This document shows positions 1-6,228 of a DNA stretch of 6,313 bases, piece by piece. The notes under the pieces are model-generated. The model searched no databases. It saw only the letters and a program-made list of their open reading frames with translations, and was not told where the DNA came from. Each line of letters starts with the position of its first letter. Positions within the stretch are counted from its first letter, which is position 1. The position numbers and the translations under genes are program-made. The DNA is from Ramlibacter sp. (lineage in GTDB: Bacteria; Pseudomonadota; Gammaproteobacteria; Burkholderiales; Burkholderiaceae_C): the NCBI GenBank assembly GCA_023701085.1, contig JAMPXR010000157.1, forward strand, positions 1 through 6,313, in the 5' to 3' direction.

Positions 1-1656
1 GTTCTTCAACTCCAGGATCTCGCCCTTGACGTCCACCGTGATCTTCTTGGACAGGTCGCCCGCCGCCACCGCTTTGGTCACGTCCGCGATGTTGCGCACC
101 TGCGAGGTCAGGTTGCCGGCCATGAAGTTGACGTTGTCGGTCAGGTCCTTCCAGGTGCCGGCCACGCCCTGCACCTCGGCCTGGCCGCCGAGCTTGCCTT
201 CGGTGCCCACTTCGCGCGCCACCCGCGTCACTTCCGAGGCGAAGGACGACAGCTGGTCCACCATGGTGTTGATGGTGTTCTTCAGCTCCAGGATCTCGCC
301 CTTGACGTCCACCGTGATCTTCTTGGACAGATCGCCCGCCGCCACGGCAGTGGTCACGTCCGCGATGTTGCGCACCTGGGCCGTGAGGTTCGAGCCCATG
401 GAGTTCACCGAGTCCGTCAGGTCCTTCCAGGTGCCGGCCACGCCTTGCACCTCGGCCTGGCCGCCCAGTTTGCCCTCGGTGCCCACTTCGCGCGCCACCC
501 GCGTCACTTCGGAAGCGAACGACCGCAGCTGGTCCACCATGGTGTTGATGGTGTTCTTCAACTCCAGGATCTCGCCCTTGACGTCCACCGTGATCTTCTT
601 GGACAGGTCGCCCGCCGCCACGGCCGTGGTCACGTCCGCGATGTTGCGCACCTGGGCCGTGAGGTTCGAACCCATGGAGTTCACCGAGTCGGTCAAGTCC
701 TTCCAGGTGCCGGCCACGCCCCGCACCTCGGCCTGGCCGCCCAATTTGCCCTCGGTGCCGACTTCGCGCGCCACCCGCGTCACTTCCGAAGCGAAGCTGC
801 GCAGCTGGTCCACCATGGTGTTGATGGTGTTCTTCAACTCCAGGATCTCGCCCTTGACGTCCACCGTGATCTTCTTGGACAGGTCCCCGGCCGCCACGGC
901 CTTGGTCACCTCGGCGATATTGCGCACCTGGGCCGTGAGGTTGCCGCCCATGGAGTTCACCGAATCGGTCAGGTCCTTCCAGGTGCCGGCCACGCCCTGC
1001 ACGTCGGCCTGGCCACCCAGCTTGCCTTCGGTGCCCACTTCGCGCGCCACCCGCGTCACTTCGGAAGCGAAGGACCGCAGCTGGTCCACCATGCTGTTGA
1101 TGGTGTTCTTGAGCTCCTGGATCTCGCCCTTGACGTCCACCGTGATCTTCTTGGACAGGTCCCCGGCGGCCACGGCCTTGGTCACCTCGGCGATGTTGCG
1201 CACCTGGGCCGTGAGGTTGCCGCCCATGGAGTTCACCGAATCGGTCAGGTCCTTCCAGGTGCCGGCCACGCCCTGCACGTCGGCCCGGCCGCCGAGCTTG
1301 CCTTCGGTGCCCACTTCGCGGGCCACCCGCGTCACTTCGGAAGCGAAGGACCGCAGCTGGTCCACCATGGTGTTGATGGTGTTCTTCAACTCCTGGATCT
1401 CACCCTTGACGTCCACCGTGATCTTCTTGGACAGGTCGCCGGTCGCCACCGCTTTCGTCACGCCGGCGATATTGCGCACCTGGGCCGTGAGGTTGGACGC
1501 CATGAAGTTCACCGAGTCGGTCAGGTCCTTCCAGGTGCCGGCCACGCCCTGCACCTCGGCCTGGCCGCCGAGCTTGCCCTCGGTGCCCACTTCGCGCGCC
1601 ACCCGCGTCACTTCGGCGGAGAACGTGCCCAGCTGCTGCACCATCTTGTTGATGAT
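1..1656 (-). repeat. Tandem array of six 276-bp direct repeats encoding HAMP units
   Basis: The landmark GTTCTTCA or GTTCTTGA (plus strand) recurs at 1, 277, 553, 829, 1105 and 1381, an exact 276-base period with no indels. Each unit encodes 92 residues, so the period keeps the reading frame. Named in protein order, U1 is 1381-1656, U2 1105-1380, U3 829-1104, U4 553-828, U5 277-552 and U6 1-276. By eye, neighbouring units are roughly 90-97% identical at the DNA level. Protein variants fall in a few places: GGNL, GSNL or AGNL before the first helix; AEVTKAV or ADVTTAV within it; QAEVQG, QADVQG, RADVQG or QAEVRG in the linker. A clearly diverged copy with the same spacing precedes U1 at about 1657-1932. 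The array probably continues to the left of the window. Confidence 0.95.
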
Positions 1657-2388
1657 CATCGCGGTGCGAAGGAACTCGCCTTCCAGCGGACGCCCGTCGG
1701 CTTCCAGCGCCATGCTCTTGGACAGGTCGCCCTGCGCCACCGCGCCGATCACGCGCGCCACTTCCGACGTCGGATGCACCAGGTCGGCGATGAGCGAGTT
1801 GATGGATTCGGCGGAATCGCGCCAGAACCCGCTGGCGTTGGGCACGAAGGCACGCTCCTTGATCTTGCCTTCCTTGCCGACAACACGCGACAGGCGCGCC
1901 AACTCATGCGACATGCGCAGGTTCTCGGCCACCACGTCATTGAATGCGTCCGCCACCTTGCCGAACACGCCCGTCCAATCCTGCGGCAGCTGCGCGATGA
2001 AGTTGCCCTTTTTCAAGTCGGTCAGGGCGCCCAGGAAGGCGCGCGTGTGCTCGGAAAGCACGTCGACCTCCTCGAGCACGGAATTGACGACCGCCACGTC
2101 CCGCTGCCAGAAGCCCATGAGCTTCTCGTCCGCGACGCGCCTGCTCTTGATCCCGGCCCGCGGCCCGCCTTCCACGGCGCCGAGCCTGTGTGAGGTCCGG
2201 GCGGCTTGCGCCGCCAGTTCATTGAACTCGGCCGCGATCTTGCCGTAAATGCCGTCCCATTCGGTGGGCAGCGTCAAACCCGATTCGCCGCGCCTGAACG
2301 CGCCCAGGGCCTTGAGCAGTTGCTTCAGCTCGTGGTCGCGCTGGTCCGCGTCAGGCAGTTTCGCCAGAACTTCCATGCTTTTTCCCAT
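1..2388 (-). CDS. Poly-HAMP sensor protein, probably a hybrid histidine kinase (5' part; continues past base 1)
   Basis: The frame is open from 2388 to the window edge: 796 codons with no stop, so the C-terminus is missing. The protein has no signal peptide and no membrane segment at its N-terminus, so it should be cytoplasmic. Residues about 61-244 hold diverged HAMP-like segments (for example GDLSKSM followed by GEFLRTA). Residues 245-796 are six 92-residue HAMP units, each with the pattern NLTxQVRNIAxVT, [19 protein letters not shown], then ELKN and TINTMVDQL. This layout is that of group III (Nik1-type) hybrid kinases, which carry HisKA, HATPase and receiver domains after the HAMP array. 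Those domains are inferred, since none lies in the window. Two in-frame ATGs compete, at 2388 and 2376, and neither has a strong ribosome site (GCGGGA nine bases before the first, GGGA six bases before the second). A TGA at 2394-2392 rules out a longer start. The gene has its own upstream region and is separated from the next gene by a terminator. The signal is unknown; fungal relatives respond to osmotic stress. Confidence 0.85.
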   Translation of the reverse strand, partial: MGKSMEVLAKLPDADQRDHELKQLLKALGAFRRGESGLTLPTEWDGIYGKIAAEFNELAAQAARTSHRLGAVEGGPRAGIKSRRVADEKLMGFWQRDVAVVNSVLEEVDVLSEHTRAFLGALTDLKKGNFIAQLPQDWTGVFGKVADAFNDVVAENLRMSHELARLSRVVGKEGKIKERAFVPNASGFWRDSAESINSLIADLVHPTSEVARVIGAVAQGDLSKSMALEADGRPLEGEFLRTAMIINKMVQQLGTFSAEVTRVAREVGTEGKLGGQAEVQGVAGTWKDLTDSVNFMASNLTAQVRNIAGVTKAVATGDLSKKITVDVKGEIQELKNTINTMVDQLRSFASEVTRVAREVGTEGKLGGRADVQGVAGTWKDLTDSVNSMGGNLTAQVRNIAEVTKAVAAGDLSKKITVDVKGEIQELKNTINSMVDQLRSFASEVTRVAREVGTEGKLGGQADVQGVAGTWKDLTDSVNSMGGNLTAQVRNIAEVTKAVAAGDLSKKITVDVKGEILELKNTINTMVDQLRSFASEVTRVAREVGTEGKLGGQAEVRGVAGTWKDLTDSVNSMGSNLTAQVRNIADVTTAVAAGDLSKKITVDVKGEILELKNTINTMVDQLRSFASEVTRVAREVGTEGKLGGQAEVQGVAGTWKDLTDSVNSMGSNLTAQVRNIADVTTAVAAGDLSKKITVDVKGEILELKNTINTMVDQLSSFASEVTRVAREVGTEGKLGGQAEVQGVAGTWKDLTDNVNFMAGNLTSQVRNIADVTKAVAAGDLSKKITVDVKGEILELKN

Positions 2389-2405
2389 AAGTCAGCATCC
2401 CGCCT

Positions 2406-2468
2406 CATGTTCGCAACAAACGAAGCAGCGTACTGTGTTCCGATCGCTGCGACAACCGGGCGAACATG
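2406..2468. repeat. Nested inverted repeats upstream of the poly-HAMP gene
   Basis: The outer arms are CATGTTCG (2406-2413) and CGAACATG (2461-2468), a perfect 8-bp inverted repeat separated by 47 bases. Inside lies a second perfect inverted repeat, GCAGCG (2425-2430) and CGCTGC (2445-2450), with a 14-base loop. Both sit just upstream of the start codon, and the inner pair covers the candidate promoter. They could be an operator, a foldable leader, or chance in GC-rich DNA. There is no T-tract, so this is not a terminator. Confidence 0.5.
2427..2455 (-). promoter_or_regulatory. Candidate sigma70-like promoter of the poly-HAMP gene
   Basis: Reading the minus strand, TTGTCG (2455-2450) is followed after 17 bases by TACGCT (2432-2427). 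These match the sigma70 consensus hexamers at about four and three of six positions, with ideal spacing. The predicted start would be about 40 bases upstream of the first ATG. The match is weak for a GC-rich genome and the call is tentative. A 6-bp inverted repeat (GCAGCG at 2425-2430, CGCTGC at 2445-2450) overlaps both hexamers. Confidence 0.25.
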
Positions 2469-2484
2469 CCCGCGCGCCGCGGAT

Positions 2485-2571
2485 GCCCGCCGTCCCGGGC
2501 GATGTAGGAGAGGGCCTACGCAAGGCGTCGGCAAAGCATGACGGGTCGGCATCGCGCGCCCGGCAGCGGGC
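2485..2571. other. Non-coding stretch with three short hairpin-forming repeats
   Basis: The gap between the poly-HAMP gene and the binding-protein gene (2389-2631) shows no credible reading frame. Besides the nested repeats and the terminator listed separately, it contains three small perfect inverted repeats: GCCCG/CGGGC at 2485-2489 and 2496-2500, GTAGG/CCTAC at 2504-2508 and 2515-2519, and GCCCG/CGGGC at 2558-2562 and 2567-2571. Each has a 5-bp stem and a 4-6 base loop. None has a T-tract. Their role is unknown and chance is likely for the GC-rich ones. Confidence 0.35.
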
Positions 2572-2577
2572 CCAGCC

Positions 2578-2605
2578 AAAAGAAAAGCCGCCTTGCGGCG
2601 GCTTT
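2578..2605 (-). terminator. Intrinsic terminator of the binding-protein gene
   Basis: On the minus strand a perfect 9-bp stem, AAAGCCGCC with GGCGGCTTT, closes on a GCAA tetraloop (a stable GNRA loop) and runs into TTTTCTTTT. The structure begins 26 bases after the TGA of the binding-protein gene. On the plus strand the stem is followed by TTTGTCG rather than a T-run, so it should act mainly in the minus direction. It isolates the downstream poly-HAMP gene from read-through. Confidence 0.9.
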
Positions 2606-2631
2606 GTCGTCGGCACGGGGCCGGGCCTCGA

Positions 2632-3765
2632 TCAATTGAGGGCGATCTTCTTGCCGTCCTTGTAGGTGTACAGCGTGATGGCCGGGTTCTTCAGCTCACC
2701 GTTGGGCTCGAACTGCACCGTCGTGGTGATGCCCTTGAAGTTGGCCTTGCCGATATGGGCGGTGTAGACCTTGGGATCCCAGCTGTTGGCGCGCTTCATC
2801 GCGTCGACCAGCACGAAGGCCGCGTCGTACACGTACGGGCTGTAGACCTGGAACTGGCCCGGGAACTTGGCGTCATAGCGCTTCTTCCAGGCGTCTCCGC
2901 CGGGCATCTTGGCCAGCGAGGCGCCGCCTTCGGCGCAGATCACGTTCTCGAGCGTCTTGGCGCCCCCGGACAGCTTGATGATTTCCTGGTCGCAGATGCC
3001 GTCACCGCCGAAGTACTTTTGCTTGGTCAGGCCGAGCTGCTCCATCTGGCGCAGCATCGGGCCGGCCTGCGGGCTCATGCCGCCGTAGAACACCGCGTCG
3101 GGATTCTTGCCCTTCAAGGCCGTCAGGATGGCCATGAAGTCCGTTGCCTTGTCGGTCGTGAACTGCTCGTCCACCACCTTCATGCCCTTGCTCATCGCGG
3201 TCTTCTTGAACACCTCGGCGACACCCTGGCCGTAGGCCGTGCGGTCGTCGATGATGGCCACCGACTTGAGCTTGAGCGTATCCGCCGCATGCAGGGCCAG
3301 GCCCGCGCCGAGCGCCAGGTCATTGGCCAGCAGGCGGAACGTGGTCTTGTAGCCGGGCTTGGTCAGGTTGGGGTTGGTGGCCGACGGCGTGATCATGGGC
3401 ACGCCGCAGTCGTTGTAGATCTTGGCCGCGGGAATGGTGGTGCCCGAGTTCAGGTGGCCCACCACGCCGGACACCTTGGAGTCGCACAGCTTCTGCGCGG
3501 CGGCGGCGCCCTGCTTCGGATCGGCGGCGTCGTCTTCGGCCAGCAGCTCGAACTTGATCTTCTTGCCGGCGATCACGACGTTCTGCGCATTCAGGTCCTC
3601 GATGGCCATGCGCGCGCCGTTCTCGTTGTCCTTGCCATAAGAGGCCTGCGGGCCGGACACGGGGGCCACGTGGCCGATCTTGACGACCTGCACGTCCTGC
3701 GCACCTGCCAGGCCCGCCATCGCGGCGACAGCGGCGACCACCGTCAGTTTGAACTTCATCTGCAT
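2632..3765 (-). CDS. Branched-chain amino acid type ABC transporter substrate-binding protein (LivJ/LivK-like)
   Basis: This 377-residue protein is a periplasmic ligand-binding subunit of the type I fold (Peripla_BP_6), close in length to E. coli LivJ/LivK precursors. A signal peptide fills residues 1-22: Lys4 and Lys6, then a hydrophobic core, then an AGA cleavage site before Gln23. The mature N-terminus VVKIGHVAPVSGPQASYG is typical. Ligand-pocket segments aligned by eye to LivJ are GHLNSGTT (103-110), ITPSATNPNLT (125-135), VFYGGM (225-230) and FGGDGI (252-257). The start is set by GGAGGTT at 3777-3771, seven bases before ATG 3765. ATG 3759 is in frame but poorly placed. Its terminator follows at once and no LivH, LivM, LivG or LivF genes adjoin, so it is an orphan that must share a transporter encoded elsewhere. 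The true ligand cannot be read from sequence; leucine/isoleucine/valine is the family default, but such proteins also bind other amino acids, amides or aromatic acids. Confidence 0.93.
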   Translation of the reverse strand: MQMKFKLTVVAAVAAMAGLAGAQDVQVVKIGHVAPVSGPQASYGKDNENGARMAIEDLNAQNVVIAGKKIKFELLAEDDAADPKQGAAAAQKLCDSKVSGVVGHLNSGTTIPAAKIYNDCGVPMITPSATNPNLTKPGYKTTFRLLANDLALGAGLALHAADTLKLKSVAIIDDRTAYGQGVAEVFKKTAMSKGMKVVDEQFTTDKATDFMAILTALKGKNPDAVFYGGMSPQAGPMLRQMEQLGLTKQKYFGGDGICDQEIIKLSGGAKTLENVICAEGGASLAKMPGGDAWKKRYDAKFPGQFQVYSPYVYDAAFVLVDAMKRANSWDPKVYTAHIGKANFKGITTTVQFEPNGELKNPAITLYTYKDGKKIALN

Positions 3766-3770
3766 AAACT

Positions 3771-3777
3771 AACCTCC
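3771..3777 (-). promoter_or_regulatory. Strong ribosome binding site of the binding-protein gene
   Basis: The minus strand reads GGAGGTT, then seven bases to ATG at 3765. It is the best Shine-Dalgarno match in the window. It fixes the start at 3765 rather than the in-frame ATG at 3759 and fits an abundantly made periplasmic protein. Confidence 0.85.
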
Positions 3778-3791
3778 AGAGTAGGAAAAAA

Positions 3792-3815
3792 GTTGAGAAT
3801 TTTTATAGGCTCAAC
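3792..3815 (-). promoter_or_regulatory. Promoter-like TATAAA box inside a 6-bp dyad, upstream of the binding-protein gene
   Basis: On the minus strand TATAAA (3807-3802) lies in the 12-base spacer between GTTGAG (3815-3810) and CTCAAC (3797-3792), a perfect inverted repeat. As a -10 box it would start transcription near 3795, giving a leader of about 30 bases that carries the ribosome binding site. No good -35 hexamer is seen at 16-18 bases (the sequence there is about GATATG); TTGCGA is 21 bases away. A weak -35 with a dyad over the -10 suggests a regulated promoter, but this is inference. Confidence 0.4.
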
Positions 3816-3917
3816 GGCGGCGAACATATCGCAATTTCCACGCCCGGACCATAGGGGAATGTCAGGTAAACGAGGATAAGCCGAACTACAGGGTTCATAG
3901 CGCGGCTAATGAAAGCA

Positions 3918-4223
3918 TCAAGATCCTTCCGGCGCCCTTCGCCCCGGCGCCATCTCCTCCTCGAAAGCGCGGGCGACGGTGTCGCGGACCACGGACTCGA
4001 TTTCCTCGCGCAGCAAGGGGCCCAGCGAGCGGGTCTGTTCCAGCACGGTGGCGGCAATCGCCTCGCGCAGGCGGCGCTCCAGCATGAGGTCTATGCGCTG
4101 CATGACCCGCTGCACGAGCTGATCCTGCGAAAGGCCGGCGATGGCGCCCGGCCCGGAATCGCCGGGGGGCGCCACGACCTCGGTCAGCGTGGGCACATAG
4201 CGCGGAGGCTTGCGCTGGGTCAT
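3918..4223 (-). CDS. Small conserved-looking helical protein coupled to holC, function unknown
   Basis: This 101-residue protein has no recognised catalytic motif, no signal peptide and no membrane segment. Residues 1-30 are proline- and glycine-rich and include the segment VPTLTEVV (10-17). Residues 32-91 are predicted by eye to be long amphipathic helices rich in Glu, Arg and Leu (for example RIDLMLERRLREAI and LLREEIESVVRDTV). The tail is short and polar. The ATG at 4223 shares its A with the TGA of holC (TGATG), which indicates translational coupling; a GTG at 4226 is the alternative start. The short VPxLTxVV motif followed by helices resembles what I recall of DUF2486-type proteins encoded next to holC in Burkholderia, but this is a recollection, not a search result. 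A role linked to the chi subunit is possible only by context. Confidence 0.8.
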   Translation of the reverse strand: MTQRKPPRYVPTLTEVVAPPGDSGPGAIAGLSQDQLVQRVMQRIDLMLERRLREAIAATVLEQTRSLGPLLREEIESVVRDTVARAFEEEMAPGRRAPEGS

Positions 4224-4660
4224 CACCCGCCCTGCCTCGCCGCCAGGTCCTCGCGCTTGATCGCATAGCCGCGGTCCGCGTAATGCTTCCAGCGCCGGCG
4301 TCCCTGCTGCCGGTCGTCATCGTCCACCGTGACGACCTCGATCAGGCGCTCGAAACGCTCGAAACCTTCGGGAACGCCCCCGCCCAGGTTCAGCAGCACG
4401 TGCTGGTGCGGGGTCGAACGCGCCGAATCGGCCAGCACCACGGGCGAAGCCGCCAGCACCGCCGGCGCGCCGGCGCCCAGCACGCAGTGAGGCAGGAACT
4501 CCAGGGGGGCGAAGGTCCAGAGCGCAAGGTCGAGTTCGCGCAGCAACGCCGGTTCGCCGGTCACGACCACCTTGGCGCCGCTCGCCACGGCCTTGCGCAG
4601 CAGGCGGCAGGCATGGCCCAGCTTGTCCGGCGCGTTGAAGTGGAAGGTGACTTCGGTCAT
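4223..4660 (-). CDS. holC: DNA polymerase III subunit chi
   Basis: The 145-residue length matches the chi family (E. coli HolC has 147). Chi pairs with psi in the clamp-loader complex and links it to single-strand DNA-binding protein during replication. Visible family features are the N-terminal strand VTFHFN (4-9), a helix then KVVVTGEPALLRELDLALWTF (30-50, compare the LDEALW segment of E. coli), the FLPHC segment (55-59, compare FVPH), the strand VLLNLGG (88-94), and the C-terminal YADRGYAIKRED region (127-138). The start at 4660 has no convincing Shine-Dalgarno; the bases before it are pyrimidine-rich (CCCCTTCTTC). It lies 42 bases after the pepA stop on the same strand, so it is probably co-transcribed with pepA and may depend on coupled translation. 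It overlaps the next gene by one base. Confidence 0.92.
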   Translation of the reverse strand: MTEVTFHFNAPDKLGHACRLLRKAVASGAKVVVTGEPALLRELDLALWTFAPLEFLPHCVLGAGAPAVLAASPVVLADSARSTPHQHVLLNLGGGVPEGFERFERLIEVVTVDDDDRQQGRRRWKHYADRGYAIKREDLAARQGG

Positions 4661-4702
4661 GAAGAAGGGGCTAGGGGCTGAGGGCTTGCGCGGCGCGGCG
4701 CA

Positions 4703-6208
4703 TCATGCCGCCTTTCGCTTCGCCCCGCGGCGCGCGGGCCTGCCAGACGCAGCGTCCTGCTGGCCCAGCAGGTAATGCACGAGCAGGCCGACGGGGCGGC
4801 CTGTAGACCCCTTGGCGCCGCCGCTCTTCCACGCGGTGCCGGCAATGTCCAGATGCGCCCATGGATACTTGCCGGCAAAGCGCTGCAGGAACTTGGCCGC
4901 ATTGACCGCGCCGCCGGCGCGGCCGGCGACGTTGGCGACGTCGGCGAAGTTGCTCTTCAGTCCCTCGGCGTATTCGTCGTCCAGCGGCATGCGCCAGCAC
5001 GGGTCCAGCGCGGCATCGCCAGCCTCCAGCAGCTGCCGCGCCAGCGTGTCGTCCGTCGCGAAGAGGCCGCTGCGCACCGCGCCGAGCGCGACCACGCACG
5101 CCCCGGTCAGCGTCGCGATGTCGATCACGGCGCGCGGCTTGAAACGCTCGGCATAGGTAAGCGCGTCGCAAAGGATCAGCCGGCCTTCGGCATCCGTGTT
5201 GAGGATCTCGATGGTCTGGCCGCTCAGGCTGGCGACGATGTCCCCGGGCTTGACCGAGCGCCCGTCCGGCATGTTCTCGCAACTGGGGATCAGCCCCACC
5301 AGGTTGATCGCCGGCCTCAGCTGCCCGATGGCGTGGAACGTGCCGAGCACGCTGGCGGCGCCGCCCATGTCGAACTTCATCTCGTCCATGTCCTGAGAGG
5401 GCTTGATGGAAATGCCGCCGCTGTCGAACGTGATGCCCTTGCCCACCAGCACCACCGGCGCTTCGCCCTGGGGCGCGCCCTGGTACTTCAGCACGATGAA
5501 GCGCAGCGGCTGCTCCGAGCCCTGGGCCACCGCCGTGAAGGAGCCCATGCCGATCCTGGCGACCTCCTTGGGGCCCAGCACCTCGCAATGCAGCCCATGG
5601 GCCTTGGCCAGCTTCCTGGCCTCTTCGCCCAGCCGCGTCGGCGTGGCGTGGTTGGCGGGGAGATTGCCCAGCTCGCGCGCGAACTCCACGCCGTTGGCGG
5701 CCGCCCGGGCCGCGGCGAATCCGCCCTCGTGACGTCCGGCGTCCTCCACCGCGACCGTCACGCGCTGCAATTCTCGCCCTTCCGGCTTGGACTTGGTCGC
5801 CACGTACACATAACTGGTTTCTGCCGTCGCCGCGACGGCAGCCCGCACCGCGTCCTCGCCGGCCTTTCCCGGCAGGCAGATGACCAGGCGCTTGACCCCC
5901 GAAGTGCGCAAGCTGCCCACGGCGGCCTGCACCGCCGTGTGGACGCGCTTTCCCGTGCCGTCTCCGCATCCCGCCAGCACGACCCGCGACGCGGCAATGC
6001 CGGCCGGGCGGTACGCCTGCAGCAATTTGCCCGGCTTGGCTTCGAGGTCGCGCCCTTTGAGCGCCTCGGCCGCGAGCTTGGAAAGCGCATCCTTGCCCGG
6101 CTTGAACGACTCGGCGACGAGCAGCACGAGCGCATCGCATTTCTCGCGCGCCGCGCCCGCCAGGTCCAGGGTCTTGAGTTCGAAGTCCATAATTCGCTGT
6201 TTTGCCAT
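4703..6208 (-). CDS. pepA: Leucyl aminopeptidase (peptidase family M17, cytosol aminopeptidase)
   Basis: This 501-residue enzyme removes N-terminal residues, preferably leucine, from peptides in the cytoplasm using two metal ions. Residues to about 165 form the N-terminal domain; the rest is the catalytic domain. The active-site set is complete: Lys257 and Asp262 in GKGITFDSGG, Lys269 in IKPS, Asp280 in KFDMGGAA, and Asp339, Glu341 and Arg343 in the family signature NTDAEGRL. Their mutual spacing is identical to E. coli PepA (Lys270 to Arg356, constant offset 13). The C-terminus NFADVANVAGRAGGA to GSTGRPVGLL also aligns with E. coli. A short basic tail (RPARRGAKRKAA) ends the protein. ATG 6208 has GGCGG five bases upstream; ATG 6190 (MDFELKTL) better matches the E. 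coli start (MEFSVKSG) but lacks a ribosome site, so both remain possible. E. coli PepA also binds DNA in Xer recombination and carAB control; whether this one does is unknown. Confidence 0.97.
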   Translation of the reverse strand: MAKQRIMDFELKTLDLAGAAREKCDALVLLVAESFKPGKDALSKLAAEALKGRDLEAKPGKLLQAYRPAGIAASRVVLAGCGDGTGKRVHTAVQAAVGSLRTSGVKRLVICLPGKAGEDAVRAAVAATAETSYVYVATKSKPEGRELQRVTVAVEDAGRHEGGFAAARAAANGVEFARELGNLPANHATPTRLGEEARKLAKAHGLHCEVLGPKEVARIGMGSFTAVAQGSEQPLRFIVLKYQGAPQGEAPVVLVGKGITFDSGGISIKPSQDMDEMKFDMGGAASVLGTFHAIGQLRPAINLVGLIPSCENMPDGRSVKPGDIVASLSGQTIEILNTDAEGRLILCDALTYAERFKPRAVIDIATLTGACVVALGAVRSGLFATDDTLARQLLEAGDAALDPCWRMPLDDEYAEGLKSNFADVANVAGRAGGAVNAAKFLQRFAGKYPWAHLDIAGTAWKSGGAKGSTGRPVGLLVHYLLGQQDAASGRPARRGAKRKAA

Positions 6209-6228
6209 CGCAACCGCCGATCGCGCCG
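6209..6228. promoter_or_regulatory. 20-bp divergent gap between pepA and lptF
   Basis: Only 20 bases separate the two start codons (38 if pepA starts at 6190). This is too short for two ordinary promoters, so at least one promoter must lie inside the other gene's coding start, or transcripts are leaderless or nearly so. A CATAAT box on the plus strand (6188-6193), 36 bases before the lptF ATG, could be its -10, and TAACAT on the minus strand near 6230 could serve pepA. Neither has a good -35. Confidence 0.35.

Noticed and set aside
1..1656. CRISPR or satellite array as an explanation of the regular repeats
   Set aside because: The 276-base units have no unique spacers, keep one reading frame and translate to HAMP domains, so they are intragenic domain repeats.
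445..2193. 582-codon open frame on the plus strand in another phase over the same repeats
   Set aside because: Same repeat artefact; the product is rich in His, Gly, Leu and Arg, as expected from GC-rich antisense reading.
26..2248. 740-codon open frame on the plus strand, antisense to the HAMP array
   Set aside because: It mirrors the six repeats because the 276-base period is a multiple of three, so one stop-free antisense unit becomes six. The product is low-complexity (Ser, Thr, Pro, Arg) with no known fold, and the minus-strand frame encodes clear HAMP domains.
2578..2605. Bidirectional terminator
   Set aside because: The plus-strand side of the stem is followed by TTTGTCG with no T-run, and no plus-strand gene ends there.
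2593..3879. 428-codon plus-strand frame antisense to the binding-protein gene
   Set aside because: The opposite strand encodes a complete binding protein with signal peptide, ribosome site and terminator; this frame has no recognisable domain and runs through the terminator hairpin.
3898..3908. Possible terminator after the small holC-linked gene (TAGC/GCTA hairpin)
   Set aside because: The stem is only 4 bp with a 3-base loop and there is no T-tract, so termination here is not supported.
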